A stretch of 64,000 bases of DNA from the NCBI GenBank assembly GCA_015179045.1, contig WHUZ01000001.1:1364001-1428000 (forward strand). The letters run 5' to 3'. Shown here in pieces: positions 26,734 to 36,728 of this stretch (positions within the stretch are counted from its first letter, which is position 1; every line of letters begins with the position of its first letter). The notes below the pieces were generated by a model. The model did not search any database, was not told the DNA's origin, and was given only the letters and a program-made list of their open reading frames with translations. The DNA is from Kalaharituber pfeilii (lineage: Eukaryota > Ascomycota > Pezizomycetes > Pezizales > Pezizaceae). Both the position numbers and the translations under genes were made by a program.

Positions 26734-29700
26734 ATGTCCACCGAATCCTCCAATACATCTCTTGGGTTTTCAACCAAGAAGAATTTATTCATCTCCTCCC
26801 ATGGGTCCACACCGAAACTAAATACAGAAAACTATTCTATATGGAGTCGTAATATGAGGTTCATACTGACAGGAATGTTATGCTGGGAGTTAGTAACCGG
26901 CAAGGAGCTCAAGCCAGCCAAATTGAACTTGAATACAGCAACTCCAGCAGTACAGCAAGGACAACCACCAACAGTACAGGCAACTACGAATAAAGATGAT
27001 GATTCTCTCTACCCAGAGGCACAGATACCAGAAGCTCAGATCTCAGAGACCATACGAGAGTCAGAACAGCCCAGCAGTATCACAGACGAAGCTCTTCAGT
27101 CAAAATTAGACGATTATGACAGGCGATCAAAGAAAGCACTGGCAGCGATTTTTGGATCATTATCTACGCCTATTCAAGCATACGTTTCAGACATCATGGA
27201 CCCTGCGAAAATGTGGACAGTTATCCAAACACGAATGGACGTAGTCAAAAACGAAACCGGATCAACATATATTCGCGAGCAGTTTTATCAGGAACGACTC
27301 AAAGAAAACGAACCACTCGAATCATATATTGCTAGAATCATGGCATACCGAGATCGACTCATAGATACCCCACAATCCTTGTCTGATGATGACGTCATTA
27401 CGAAACTGCTTGCTGGGCTGCCTCCCTCATACAATCTCATCCGTGAAATCATTCTCAACTTGCCAGGAAGGACTGTTGACTCAGTCATAAACGCTTTACA
27501 TAGGCATCACAGAATTGACTTCAATACAGCAGTTCCTACTACTACAGTCACTGCCACCGAATCAACTCCTATTGTGGCTACTGTTCGACGAGGTGGACGG
27601 GGCTATAGAGGAAGATACAACTTCAGTCGGCATAGATCATATAACACAGGAATGCAACATCATACTGGACCGGTGCAACATCATACTGGACCGGCGCAAC
27701 ATCATACTGGACCGGTGCAACATCATACTGGACCGGCACAACATCATATGGGTTCATCTCACATAGTACCAAGGCAAGATACTGCTGAATGTTGGTTTTG
27801 TCATAAAAGGGGTCACAAGCAGTCGGAATGTCGCCTTCGTCGGAGCATGAGAGTACCAAGTTCGAATACTCATCATGCACAACTTCATATTCTTTCTTCT
27901 AATCCTCCTAATCTTTCCGGCTTTTCAGATACTGTTAATGATGGTGATGGTGATAGTAATATGGGACTATTAATGTTGCGCTCTATTTCTGATACTTCTC
28001 CTTTAGCTTGGTATATTGATTCTGGTGCAACCAATCATGTCTGTTCACAATCATCTGTGTTCTCGAATGTTTCCATGTTTTCTGAAGAACAAAAACTGTA
28101 TATGGGAGATAATCATGCAATTTCTGCCTGTGGGTCTGGGACTGTTATTTTGATGGGGAAATCAATCTCCGGACAGGAACTGACACTACAACTTGATGGA
28201 GTTATATATGCACCACAACTTGGAACGAACGTCATCTCAGTCAGTCAACTAATTCAGGTCGGGTTTTCGGTAAACATGAATACACAAGGATGCTTCATCT
28301 CAATACAGGACTCTGAAATCTATGCACGACCAGAACATGGCATGTATAGACTCTACAACTTTGTCTCATACAAGCCTACTCTTTGCATCACTCAATCCGA
28401 GTCGGCTCAGTCTCCATCGAACCCACAATCTACACTGATCCCTCAGCCTGATATCTCAACAGCTCCGAATTCACAGTCCACATTGACCTCTCAGCCCGAT
28501 ATCTCAACAGCTACGCTGGCACTGTGGCACTCTCGTCTGGGGCATTTACATACTAAGGCAGTTCGAGAACTAGCTTACCACGGAGCGCAAGGCATAAGAA
28601 TTGCTACTACTCATCTACCAAATCCAGTCTGTCAAGCATGCCTCCAAGGAAAGCAAAAAGTAACTGTGAACAGAAGTCCAAGCACGAGAGTTGAAGGACT
28701 GTTAAACCTCATTCATTCTGATCTCTGCGGTCCCTTTCCTCCTAGCGTTCATAAAGATCTTTATTTCATTATCTATATTGATGATTGGTCTCGCTATACT
28801 TGGATATACCCTCTAAAGACAAAAACGGCACAAGAAATTACCAATGTTTTTCGTATTTTCAAGGCATGGGTGGAAGCACAATCGAATGGATACAAAATAC
28901 GAAGACTGAGATCTGATAACGGCACTGGCGAGTACAACAATGACATGTTCAAAAATCTTCTTCAAGAACATGGCATTTCATTCGAGCCATGTGCACCATA
29001 TACTCAACATCAGAATGGGGTTGCCGAACGGATGATTAGGACAATAACTGAGATGGTTCGAAGCATGCTGAGTGATAGCGGAATGTCCTCTGTTTTCTGG
29101 TCTGAGGCTGCACTTACAGCAGTTTACTTAAGGAATCGGTCACCCTCAAAGGCGGTTTTGGGATGTTGTACACCCTTCGAGGCGTGGACTGGTAAGAAAC
29201 CTTCTTTAGCACATCTCAGAAGATTTGGTTGCATTGCACACGTTCATATACCAGAAGCAAAAAGATCAAAGCTAGAACCCAAAAGCAAGCAAAATATAAT
29301 GCTGGGTTACGCTGAGCAAACGAATAAAATATGGAAGCTATGGGATCCCGAAAGTCAGAGAATAGTCATGGCAGCTAATATTATTTTTGACGAAACGCAG
29401 AGCTGGAAAACTGAGAAACCCCTGCGATCTGAATCTGAGACAAGCACACTGAATCGAGTACTGAATGTCGTAAGTACCTCTCAAGAAGACTCTGAAGGAG
29501 TTGAACCTATTACATACGAACAAGCAATGCAGAGTCCTAACAAGAAACAATGGATAGAGGCCTGCAATGAAGAATATCAAGCATTGTTAGAAAATAAGAC
29601 ATGGGTTCTTGTATCTCGCCCACTGAATAAGAAGGTCATTGACTGCAAGTGGGTACTAAGAAAGAAAACAATTACACAGACGAATGCTAATGGAACAACG

Positions 29701-31086
29701 CTTCAAGGTACTAAGTACAAAGCTCGATTAGTGATCAAAGGCTATGAACAGATCGCGGGAATAGATTACGAGGAGATCTTTGCTCCTGTTGCTAAATCGG
29801 CAACAATAAGGCTTCTTTATGCATTGGCAGCTGCATATGATTGGGAAATAGAGCAGCAAGATGTAAAAACCGCGTTTCTTAATCCTGAATTAACTGATGC
29901 TGAAATTTATATGGAGCAACCAAAAGGCTACATACAAGATGCTAATAAAGTCTGTTTGCTAAAGAAGAGTCTTTACGGGCTGAAACAAGCACCTCGAGTA
30001 TGGTATCAGAATATTGATGCATTCCTAAGATCATTGAATTTTCGAAGAACTGAAGAGGATCCAAACCTTTATGTCTATGATAATATATCAGTTCCACTAT
30101 ACGTTCTGATATATGTTGATGATATTCTTATCATAGGACCAAGCATGCAGAACATCAACTGGGTCAAGAGTCAATTTCGTCGAAAGTATAAAATGACTGA
30201 TCTGGGGCCTGTACGTCAATTCCTTGGCTGTGAAGTGATACGAAATCGAAAAGAGAGAATCTTAAAACTGCATCAGACTCAATATACTCAAAAGATTCTG
30301 CGAGAATGCAATATGGGGGAGTGCAATGGAGTAACTATTCCAATGGAAGCCGGTCAGTCACTAGTACAAAATTCAGGTCAAAATCAAGTTCTGCTTGACG
30401 AACAGCATAAGCAACTCTATCAAAAGATCGTTGGCAAGCTAATGTACCTCATGCTCGGCTCCAGACCAGATATCGCATTCTCGGTCTCAACTCTAGGACG
30501 GTTCACAAGCAATCCCACAGATAAACATCTCCAAGCTGCCAAAAGAGTTCTCAGATATCTTAAACGAACCTCTACCATGGGCCTAATCTACACTGCGAAT
30601 TCGCTACCGCACTTAATCTCATATTCAGACTCAGATTGGGCTGGCGATAAGGATACTCGAAAATCAATTACTGGGTTTGTATTTATGCTCGCAGGTGCAG
30701 CCATTTCATGGAAAAGCCAAAGACAGTCTACTGTGGCCCTTTCATCAACCGAAGCAGAATATATGGCAGTGACAGAGGCATGCAAGGAATCGATTTGGCT
30801 ACAACGTCTAATAAAAGAACTTCAGCTTCCTAAATTCGATGTCAACTTCAGCAAAGTCATCAATGTTGACAACAACAGTGCAATCAGTCTCGCATACAAT
30901 CCCACGTTGCATGGCAGAACCAAGCATATAGATATACGACATCATTTTATCCGCGAATGTGTGGCAGAGAATAAGGTCATAGTGAATAGGATTGCAGGAA
31001 AAGAGAATCCGGCAGATGTTTTTACAAAAGCTCTTCCTTTTGCTTTGTTTGAGAAATTTACTCGAAGTCTTGGTTTATCTGTATAG
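26734..31086 (+). CDS. Gag-pol polyprotein of Ty1/copia element
   Basis: One unbroken 1,450-codon frame. In order: a Gag region near residues 20-260; a short QHHTGPV/A repeat; a CCHC zinc knuckle (CWFCHKRGHKQSEC, about residue 350); an aspartic protease motif (WYIDSGATNHVC); a GAG-pre-integrase zinc finger beginning LWHSRLGHLH; an integrase core with D in HSDLCGPF, D in RSDNGTGEY and E in HQNGVAERM; reverse transcriptase with QQDVKTAFLNPE and YVDDILIIG; and RNase H with SDSDWAGD and LSSTEAEYMA. All catalytic residues I can see are present, so it is potentially functional. Gag and Pol share one frame without a visible frameshift site, so their ratio must be set some other way. Codon use is more AT-leaning than in neighbouring host genes. 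Confidence 0.97.
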   Translation: MSTESSNTSLGFSTKKNLFISSHGSTPKLNTENYSIWSRNMRFILTGMLCWELVTGKELKPAKLNLNTATPAVQQGQPPTVQATTNKDDDSLYPEAQIPEAQISETIRESEQPSSITDEALQSKLDDYDRRSKKALAAIFGSLSTPIQAYVSDIMDPAKMWTVIQTRMDVVKNETGSTYIREQFYQERLKENEPLESYIARIMAYRDRLIDTPQSLSDDDVITKLLAGLPPSYNLIREIILNLPGRTVDSVINALHRHHRIDFNTAVPTTTVTATESTPIVATVRRGGRGYRGRYNFSRHRSYNTGMQHHTGPVQHHTGPAQHHTGPVQHHTGPAQHHMGSSHIVPRQDTAECWFCHKRGHKQSECRLRRSMRVPSSNTHHAQLHILSSNPPNLSGFSDTVNDGDGDSNMGLLMLRSISDTSPLAWYIDSGATNHVCSQSSVFSNVSMFSEEQKLYMGDNHAISACGSGTVILMGKSISGQELTLQLDGVIYAPQLGTNVISVSQLIQVGFSVNMNTQGCFISIQDSEIYARPEHGMYRLYNFVSYKPTLCITQSESAQSPSNPQSTLIPQPDISTAPNSQSTLTSQPDISTATLALWHSRLGHLHTKAVRELAYHGAQGIRIATTHLPNPVCQACLQGKQKVTVNRSPSTRVEGLLNLIHSDLCGPFPPSVHKDLYFIIYIDDWSRYTWIYPLKTKTAQEITNVFRIFKAWVEAQSNGYKIRRLRSDNGTGEYNNDMFKNLLQEHGISFEPCAPYTQHQNGVAERMIRTITEMVRSMLSDSGMSSVFWSEAALTAVYLRNRSPSKAVLGCCTPFEAWTGKKPSLAHLRRFGCIAHVHIPEAKRSKLEPKSKQNIMLGYAEQTNKIWKLWDPESQRIVMAANIIFDETQSWKTEKPLRSESETSTLNRVLNVVSTSQEDSEGVEPITYEQAMQSPNKKQWIEACNEEYQALLENKTWVLVSRPLNKKVIDCKWVLRKKTITQTNANGTTLQGTKYKARLVIKGYEQIAGIDYEEIFAPVAKSATIRLLYALAAAYDWEIEQQDVKTAFLNPELTDAEIYMEQPKGYIQDANKVCLLKKSLYGLKQAPRVWYQNIDAFLRSLNFRRTEEDPNLYVYDNISVPLYVLIYVDDILIIGPSMQNINWVKSQFRRKYKMTDLGPVRQFLGCEVIRNRKERILKLHQTQYTQKILRECNMGECNGVTIPMEAGQSLVQNSGQNQVLLDEQHKQLYQKIVGKLMYLMLGSRPDIAFSVSTLGRFTSNPTDKHLQAAKRVLRYLKRTSTMGLIYTANSLPHLISYSDSDWAGDKDTRKSITGFVFMLAGAAISWKSQRQSTVALSSTEAEYMAVTEACKESIWLQRLIKELQLPKFDVNFSKVINVDNNSAISLAYNPTLHGRTKHIDIRHHFIRECVAENKVIVNRIAGKENPADVFTKALPFALFEKFTRSLGLSV
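27655..27758 (+). repeat. 21-bp tandem repeat in gag
   Basis: About five copies of a 21-base unit beginning CAACATCATACTGGACCGG, encoding QHHTGPV or QHHTGPA heptads just before the zinc knuckle. The last copy is degenerate. Confidence 0.85.
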
Positions 31087-31149
31087 CATACTCTCTGAAT
31101 TCATTGAATTTTTGTTTTTGTCAAGCACTGAAAATTTGGGAAATTTCCA

Positions 31150-31160
31150 GCGTGGGGGAG
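31150..31160 (+). promoter_or_regulatory. Polypurine tract
   Basis: GCGTGGGGGAG lies immediately before the right LTR, the expected place for the plus-strand primer. Confidence 0.75.
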
Positions 31161-31514
31161 TGTTAAGGATTATCATTCGTATAGCTTGATATGCAGCGTA
31201 CTGTTACATTACTGTTACTTGAGATTTACTTCACCATGACAGCGTACTGACATATGCACTGAAACATAATCATGGTCTGTCGTACTGTTACTTGAGATTT
31301 ACTTCACCATGACAGCGTACTGACATATGCACTGAAACATAATCATGGTCTGTCGTCATGACATGAGAAAGCAGGTTTGCATATGCTGTTTTCAGGTTTT
31401 TGCTCTACTTGAGGATTTCTCGTTATCACCAAAAGTTGTCTATATATGTCGCTTTATGTTCCTGTATCTATTGCAATGAAGCAAGCGACGTACTCAACTC
31501 AATAAGCGTAAATA
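31161..31514 (+). repeat. 3' LTR
   Basis: 354 bp, the same sequence as the left LTR including its 73-bp internal duplication. It is followed directly by the AGGAT duplication. Confidence 0.96.
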
Positions 31515-31622
31515 AGGATGGGAACAAGTAAATCCCATTGAGTTATAAATATAAGCCCCCACGCCCCCCCGAAAAAAAGAAATATGCTGTTGTTATACAT
31601 GTAACCAAGGGTGGTGCAATTC

Positions 31623-32881
31623 TCAGTCAAACGGAATCCTAGGAACCTTTCTCAGCTGCTGCTTAGCAATTTGCTCCCTCGCACCAATCGCACTGGGCAC
31701 TTTGATTCCACAGCACTCCCCCCATGTGCTATGGACATGTCTCATGCCATCTCTGTCAATAACAACATTTCCTCGTTCCTTCTCTATCTCAATTGGCCCT
31801 TCTGTAGACCCCTCCTCATTCTCTCTGCTCATACCCTCTACTGCTGGTAATAACGTAGCAAACATGAAATGCTGCATGATTGGTAGTTTCCCCAGTACTT
31901 CCTTCTCGTACATCTTGATCATACCGTTATTCACTTTTGCCCAATTTAGTGCATTTGATATATCGTCCAACATAGGGCTGTGCCATCTAAGGCCTGCCGT
32001 AGCTTTGATAGAATTTATGAATGAAATGCAGCCAAGGTATATGTACTCATCACTAAATTCTTGTAGTACATCATCGTCATGTATACATTTCGGGCGCAGA
32101 TGGGGATGAGAATATAGCTGTGCCGAGCCAAAAAGGAAGGGGAGGAACTGGTAGTCATCAAGACCCCATACGCCATGTGAGCCTGCGGGTTCCAGATAGT
32201 ACGTTGTCTGGATATGGCGCATGAGGTGCAGGTATTTAAGCAAGAGGTGGAGTACCAAGGATGAGTAGGTACATGTGGGAAGCAGTGAGAGTTGGCGGAA
32301 ACAAAGTCTAGTAAGTCATTAGCTCTTATTTCAATATCGGAGGGATTAACTTACATCCAGCACAGAAAATTGAGCTCATGGCCACTACCATAGTCTACCC
32401 TAGTTCTATTTCCCCAACTCTCGCAGAAATACCTCTTCACCTCTTCCACCGCATCTTCTCTTATTCCCAGTTTGGAGTGGAATAAATCTGCATTCTCCCA
32501 GACAGCATCATAAAAAGCCTGAAAACCCTTGTTTCCAAACCGACTACCCCCTGCATCCACTGGCGGATGTAAATCTACCAACTCCCTCACGCCATCAAGA
32601 ATACGCGACAACTCCTGAACAAATTCCGGTAGCGGGTCAGGGACATCAGAGTTCCGTTTATTATATACCGAGGAGTTAAGGTCTCGAATGAAATTTAGGA
32701 TAAGCGCATGAGTCGGAGAGGCTGTGAAGAGGGCGTGGTCTTCTTGGGTGAGAATGCGCCGAGTGGGAGGTCCGTTGAATTTCAAAGTGGAAGGGTCTGG
32801 AGGAGGTGGGCATAGATACTCCTGTGGAGGCAGGGCTGGAGGAGGCTTATTCCTTGAAACGGGCATGTTGTTTGCCTGCAA
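31623..32881 (-). CDS. Serine/threonine-protein phosphatase 2A activator (PTPA/Rrd family)
   Basis: PTPA is a peptidyl-prolyl isomerase that activates PP2A-type phosphatases. Two exons (32881-32355 and 32307-31623, with a 47-base intron) give 403 residues. Family signatures are PPTRRILTQEDHALF, ESWGNRTRVDYGSGHELNF, SHGVWGLDDYQFLPFLFGS and GECCGIKVPSAIGAREQIA. The exon join reads LCW then ILCFRQLSL. A second Met six residues in (MPVSRNKPP) is an alternative start. Fungi usually have two paralogues, Rrd1 and Rrd2, and I cannot assign it to one with confidence. The retrotransposon's right LTR ends only about 110 bases past its stop codon. Confidence 0.94.
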
Positions 32882-33436
32882 ATAGCTCGGAGGTAGTGTT
32901 GATAGAGGACCAGATAATATGAAAGTTACAAGTTAGCTAATACGTAAGGTGTGGTTCAAAACATCTGCTGACCTAAGCGATGCCTATGGAGCCTCGGCGA
33001 CAAGAGCTATGCGAAGCACAACCAGAATAGTAATTGGCTTGACAACATCACATGAGCTTCTCTGGAGACTGATGTGAGATCCATGAGTATGGAGTTGAGT
33101 AAGAGATATTTGTGCATCGAGTTACAACACAGAAAGGTAAACACAACATGTTCCCTCTTGGGAACGAGAATATAAGCCACTCCAGCATTTCAAATCCCGA
33201 GATGCAATATACCTACAATATAAGTACATACTAGTATGTATATGTCACTCCTACAGTCAGGTTTATCGATGGTGATCCATACCCTGAATTGACCGCCTAA
33301 ATAAATTCCGAATATGGTGCAACCTGCGCGCATTGCATCAAAGCGGTCATCCCAATGCCAGTTACAGCTGATCAGAACAAACTGTATAACACCTCTCACG
33401 CATCTCCTCGATTTTCGATGCTCTTCCAACACATTA
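32882..33436. other. Intergenic region
   Basis: About 555 bases between PTPA and SDHAF4, both minus strand. It holds the PTPA promoter and SDHAF4 3' region. No gene is seen. Confidence 0.45.
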
Positions 33437-33883
33437 TCAAAAATCAGTAACCCTTCCATTGTAACTCCAATCGCCAGCCCACTTCAATGGGTCCGTCTTT
33501 GGACCCCCAATTTCCCCTGTCTTCGGATTGACATCCCCCTCAAACTCTGGTGGCGCCCCGCGGCGAACATGTGGATGAAGCATGTCCTCCGGGGTCGCCT
33601 CAATCGCCGGCACCGCAGCACTTTCGCTATTTGGAGCCGATGTGGAGGAAGTTGGCTGCGAGAATGCACCGTGGCTGCGCTTCTGCAGACGCTCAAATTC
33701 GGCTTGTTGGTCTGGAGGAAGGCGAGGCGGAGATGGCCCTGGGGCAAAGTGAGAGGCCACTGGCGAGTTCGAGGGGCTGAGCATGGCGCTGCTCGAGGAG
33801 AGGAATCGCGCCCGCGGGTGGCTGTACGAGCGGAGCAGGCGAACAAGGGCTCGCGAGGCCGTTCGGGTCGGAAATAGAGCCAT
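33437..33883 (-). CDS. SDH8: Succinate dehydrogenase assembly factor 4, mitochondrial
   Basis: SDHAF4 (DUF1674) binds flavinated Sdh1 and protects it before assembly with the iron-sulfur subunit. The start MALFPTRTASRALVRLLRS gives 148 residues with an Arg/Ser-rich presequence; the frame is open further upstream but that part is GC-rich and unlike a protein. The conserved C-terminal signature is FEGDVNPKTGEIGGPKTDPL followed by KWAGDWSYNGRVTDF. Its partner SDH2 is in the same window. It diverges from the eIF2B delta gene with about 460 bases between starts. Confidence 0.93.
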   Translation of the reverse strand: MALFPTRTASRALVRLLRSYSHPRARFLSSSSAMLSPSNSPVASHFAPGPSPPRLPPDQQAEFERLQKRSHGAFSQPTSSTSAPNSESAAVPAIEATPEDMLHPHVRRGAPPEFEGDVNPKTGEIGGPKTDPLKWAGDWSYNGRVTDF

Positions 33884-34346
33884 GTTTTCTGGGGGGATGC
33901 TTGAGCGGATTCTGGCAAGTGTGCGGTGACGGCAGCTGCGGCTACGTCGTGGCCCCAAAGCATCGCACAGAGTGCCGGCCGGCGCCGGAGATTCGAGTTC
34001 CTGCATGGCTTGGCGCCGCGGCGCAACAAGGGCCTGCCGCGTGCCAAGCCGCATCTGCTGTGCAACCAGCTGCCTTAGCTCATCGATGACTCTTTGAGGA
34101 CTCCTCCTCCTCCGCAGCCCCCGCCCCCCCGCCCCCCCCAACCCCTGCGTCCATTCCGCACCGAACAAAGATTATATCCGCTGCCACCCGTGTTCTTAAT
34201 GTCCCTTGCAGTAGCACCGTTTATCACTGCTCCGATATTCGATTTTTCAGACGGATTACCTGCATTTCGATATCTGCTGTCCCACGCATCTGAAGGCTCA
34301 CCTTAATCCACTGAGCTAAGCGTGGAAGTACACCCCACAAGCAGCA
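33884..34346. promoter_or_regulatory. Divergent promoter SDHAF4 / eIF2B delta
   Basis: 463 bases between two divergent starts. It includes a very C-rich stretch near 34095-34145. A stem-loop with a tRNA D-arm-like sequence is present on the minus strand near 34272-34325 but does not form a complete tRNA. Confidence 0.4.
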
Positions 34347-35970
34347 ATGTCGACCACACAACTAGCAAGCTCGCCTGCGGCCACGGCACAGAAGGCGCCA
34401 AAGCCGCCGAAGCCCAAAGAAGAGAAGGCTCACAAGCCGAAGGAAGAGAAGTTTACCAAGTCGAAGGAGGATGCCAACTCGAAAATGGTAGCTAGTACTC
34501 CAGCAGGGGGAGAATCGAAACTTACTCCGAAGCAATTAAAAGAGCTAAAGAAGGCGGAAAAGCAAGCTCGCCGGGCTGCAGACAAGGCTGCTAGCGGTGT
34601 GGCTGTCCAAGGAAAGTCAGAAGGGGGTGCGGATAAGAAACCGAAGCAGCAGGCTCAGAAGGGAAGTGCTGCACCAAAGAAGGGGGAGAAGATTGAAAAG
34701 GGAGGAAAGTCCGCTGCGCAGCAGCCAGGCGCAAGCACGGCAGTCATGACCGCTGGGCCAGCCGCAACTACACAGCAACCAACAAAGGAAATTGCACTCT
34801 TCAGGCATCTTGAGAACCCGGATCGTCAACTGAGTGTTGCGGGAGCCCACAAGGATGTTCATCCTGCCATTTTGGCATTGGGCCTACAGATGGCCTCATA
34901 CACAATCTGTGGGTCAAATGCTAGATGTGTGGCTACATTATTGGCATTCAAGCGGGCAAGTGACCGCTACGTCTAAATAAATGTCGGATGGCAGACAATT
35001 AACGAAAATTTAGGTAATTGAGGATTACAAGACACCCCCACATACAACTCTTACACGAAATTTGTCATCGCACCATTTATCACCCCAGATAGAATATCTT
35101 CGCTCCGCTCGACCCATGTCAATATCCATGCGGAATGCTATCCGCTGGCTGAAGTTAGAAATTTCTACCGTATCTATTGACCTCTCGGAAGCAGCCGCCA
35201 AGAAGTTATTGCTCGACAAAATTGACAATTATATTCGAGAGAAGATTACAATTGCAGATCAAGCCATTTCATCGGCTGCAGCTGATAAAATCGTCGACGG
35301 CGATGTTATTGTTACTTTTGCAAAGAGTAGTATCGTGCAGATGGCATTGACCGAAGCTCATCGACGGGGCAGAAAATTCAAAGTCGTGATAGTGGACTCT
35401 CGACCGCTATTAGAGGGAAGACAGATGTGCAAGGCCCTGACGGACATTGGAGTTGAATGCACATATACTTTAATTCATGCCATATCTTATGTCATACGGG
35501 ATGCTACAAAGGTTTACTTAGGAGCACATGCTATGCTATCCAACGGAAGGTTGTATTCCCGTGTAGGAACAGCATCCATTGCAATGTACGCAAAAGAATT
35601 TGAAGTTCCAGTCATAGTTTGTTGCGAAAGCATCAAATTCACAGATAAAGTTGGTTTAGACAGCATTGTCAGCAACGAACTCGGTAAGTGCTCGTATCTG
35701 CATCATTCCTGGAACATCTACTTCGGTATTGGGTTGATGGCTAATTCCAGATATTTAGCATCGCCTGATGAGCTTACAAGCATATCACTGACTCGCGACT
35801 TGCAGTCATTGGGAAAACTGGTCAAATGGCGAGACATCCCCAACCTTAATATTCTCAATATCATGTATGATGTAACCCCAGCGGAGAACATCACACTGGT
35901 AATTACAGAGTACGGAAGCTTGCCGCCGAGTTCAGTGCCGGTTGTGCATCGGCTGAGTACGAATCAGTAA
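34347..35970 (+). CDS. GCD2: Translation initiation factor eIF2B subunit delta
   Basis: Regulatory subunit of the eIF2 guanine-nucleotide exchange factor, which senses phosphorylated eIF2. Three exons (34347-34955, 35014-35683, 35759-35970) give 496 residues. The N-terminal 150 residues are Lys/Ala/Pro-rich and disordered (KPPKPKEEKAHKPKEEK). The conserved domain begins IALFRHLENPD and VHPAILALGLQMA. It continues through LSSHHLSPQIEYLRSARPMS, FKVVIVDSRPLLEGRQMCKA and GAHAMLSNGRLYSRVGTASI, ending PPSSVPVVHRL. The first intron uses a GC donor (GCAAGT). The second, 75 bases long, is a multiple of three and lacks in-frame stops, so its retention would insert 25 residues. I treat it as an intron because NEL joined to ASPDEL matches the family. 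Confidence 0.94.
34956..35013 (+). other. GC-AG intron in GCD2
   Basis: 58-base intron with donor GCAAGT and acceptor TTTAG. Removing it joins LLAFKR to VIEDYKTPP, as expected for eIF2B delta. No GT donor nearby gives the right phase. Confidence 0.85.
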
Positions 35971-36728
35971 GGGGTGCCGTGGATAAGGGAGTGCAAGGAT
36001 GTATGAGCAACAGGACAGCTTAGGATTACGATGATAACAAGCCACAATATGGTCTTAGAACACCGGAGTTATTTGTTTTGAGGTTTACTTTTTTCTTTTA
36101 TCTGCAGCTTGGTTGTCTTTTGTCGCTTCTTGGTTGTTCTTGATCATCCTATTTGTGCTGTTAAAAAGCTTGACTGGATTATAACGATGCGTAGCCGCTT
36201 ACCAATCTACTGTACTCCGTAATTTCGTGAACCCGATCTAGGTTGGGGTGTTCGAAAGGCTGCATTTTGTCAGTTGCCACATTCCAGAATTGCATATGTC
36301 GTTAAGCAGGTAAAAAGTAGGGAATTCATACTCGCTGGTTCGGACAGTATTGGAATGCTGCATAAAACGTATGGGAATGGTGCAAACTTGTTATGCAGCG
36401 TTCCAATACTTTCCGAACCAGCGCGTACCTCTCTGTACTAGTATGAGAGCATTGCATTTGCGCTTTTCCTATTACTGCATAGTCAAACGCCACAGTAGTT
36501 TACTGCTAGTACAGGAGTTTGCATGCTAGTTACTTTGCATTAACGGCAAAGCTTACTTACTGTACCAAAGCTATTAAGTAACCTGAAACTCTCTCGCCTC
36601 CCATAGCATCCATTCACTCTTCTACAGCTTCAATAAACACCAGAAATTTCTAGCTCTGCGAACGCTCATCTTCAGAGTTCCAGTTCATATACTTCACCTA
36701 GTCACCGACATTGTACATACTCCATCTA
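35971..36728. other. Intergenic region with hairpin repeat
   Basis: About 760 bases between GCD2 and CWC21. The notable content is the inverted repeat at 36330-36427. The rest is AT-rich, with a CT-rich promoter-like end before 36729. Confidence 0.5.
36330..36427. repeat. Imperfect inverted repeat / hairpin
   Basis: The left arm begins GCTGGTTCGGACAGTATT at 36334; the right arm ends TTCCGAACCAGC at 36422. The 32-base arms differ at two positions, pairing extends a few bases further outward with mismatches, and the loop is about 25 bases. It could be a tiny MITE, a small-RNA precursor or a terminator-like structure. Confidence 0.8.

Larger units (their letters stand above)
26055..31519 (+). 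mobile_element. Complete Ty1/copia LTR retrotransposon with target-site duplication
   Basis: A full-length element at 26060-31514 flanked by the 5-bp duplication AGGAT (26055-26059 and 31515-31519). It has two 354-bp LTRs that read identically, a primer-binding site directly after the left LTR, one gag-pol frame and a purine-rich tract just before the right LTR. Domain order (integrase before reverse transcriptase) makes it Ty1/copia. Identical LTRs and an unbroken frame indicate recent insertion. It sits between ADE5,7 and the PTPA gene and breaks neither. Confidence 0.97.

Noticed and set aside
34257..34327. tRNA-like sequence on the minus strand (A-box TAGCTCAGTGG, D-arm GCTC/GAGC)
   Set aside because: The D-arm fits, but no proper T-arm or acceptor pairing follows; CCACGC pairs with GCGTGG too early. 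At best it is a decayed tRNA fragment.
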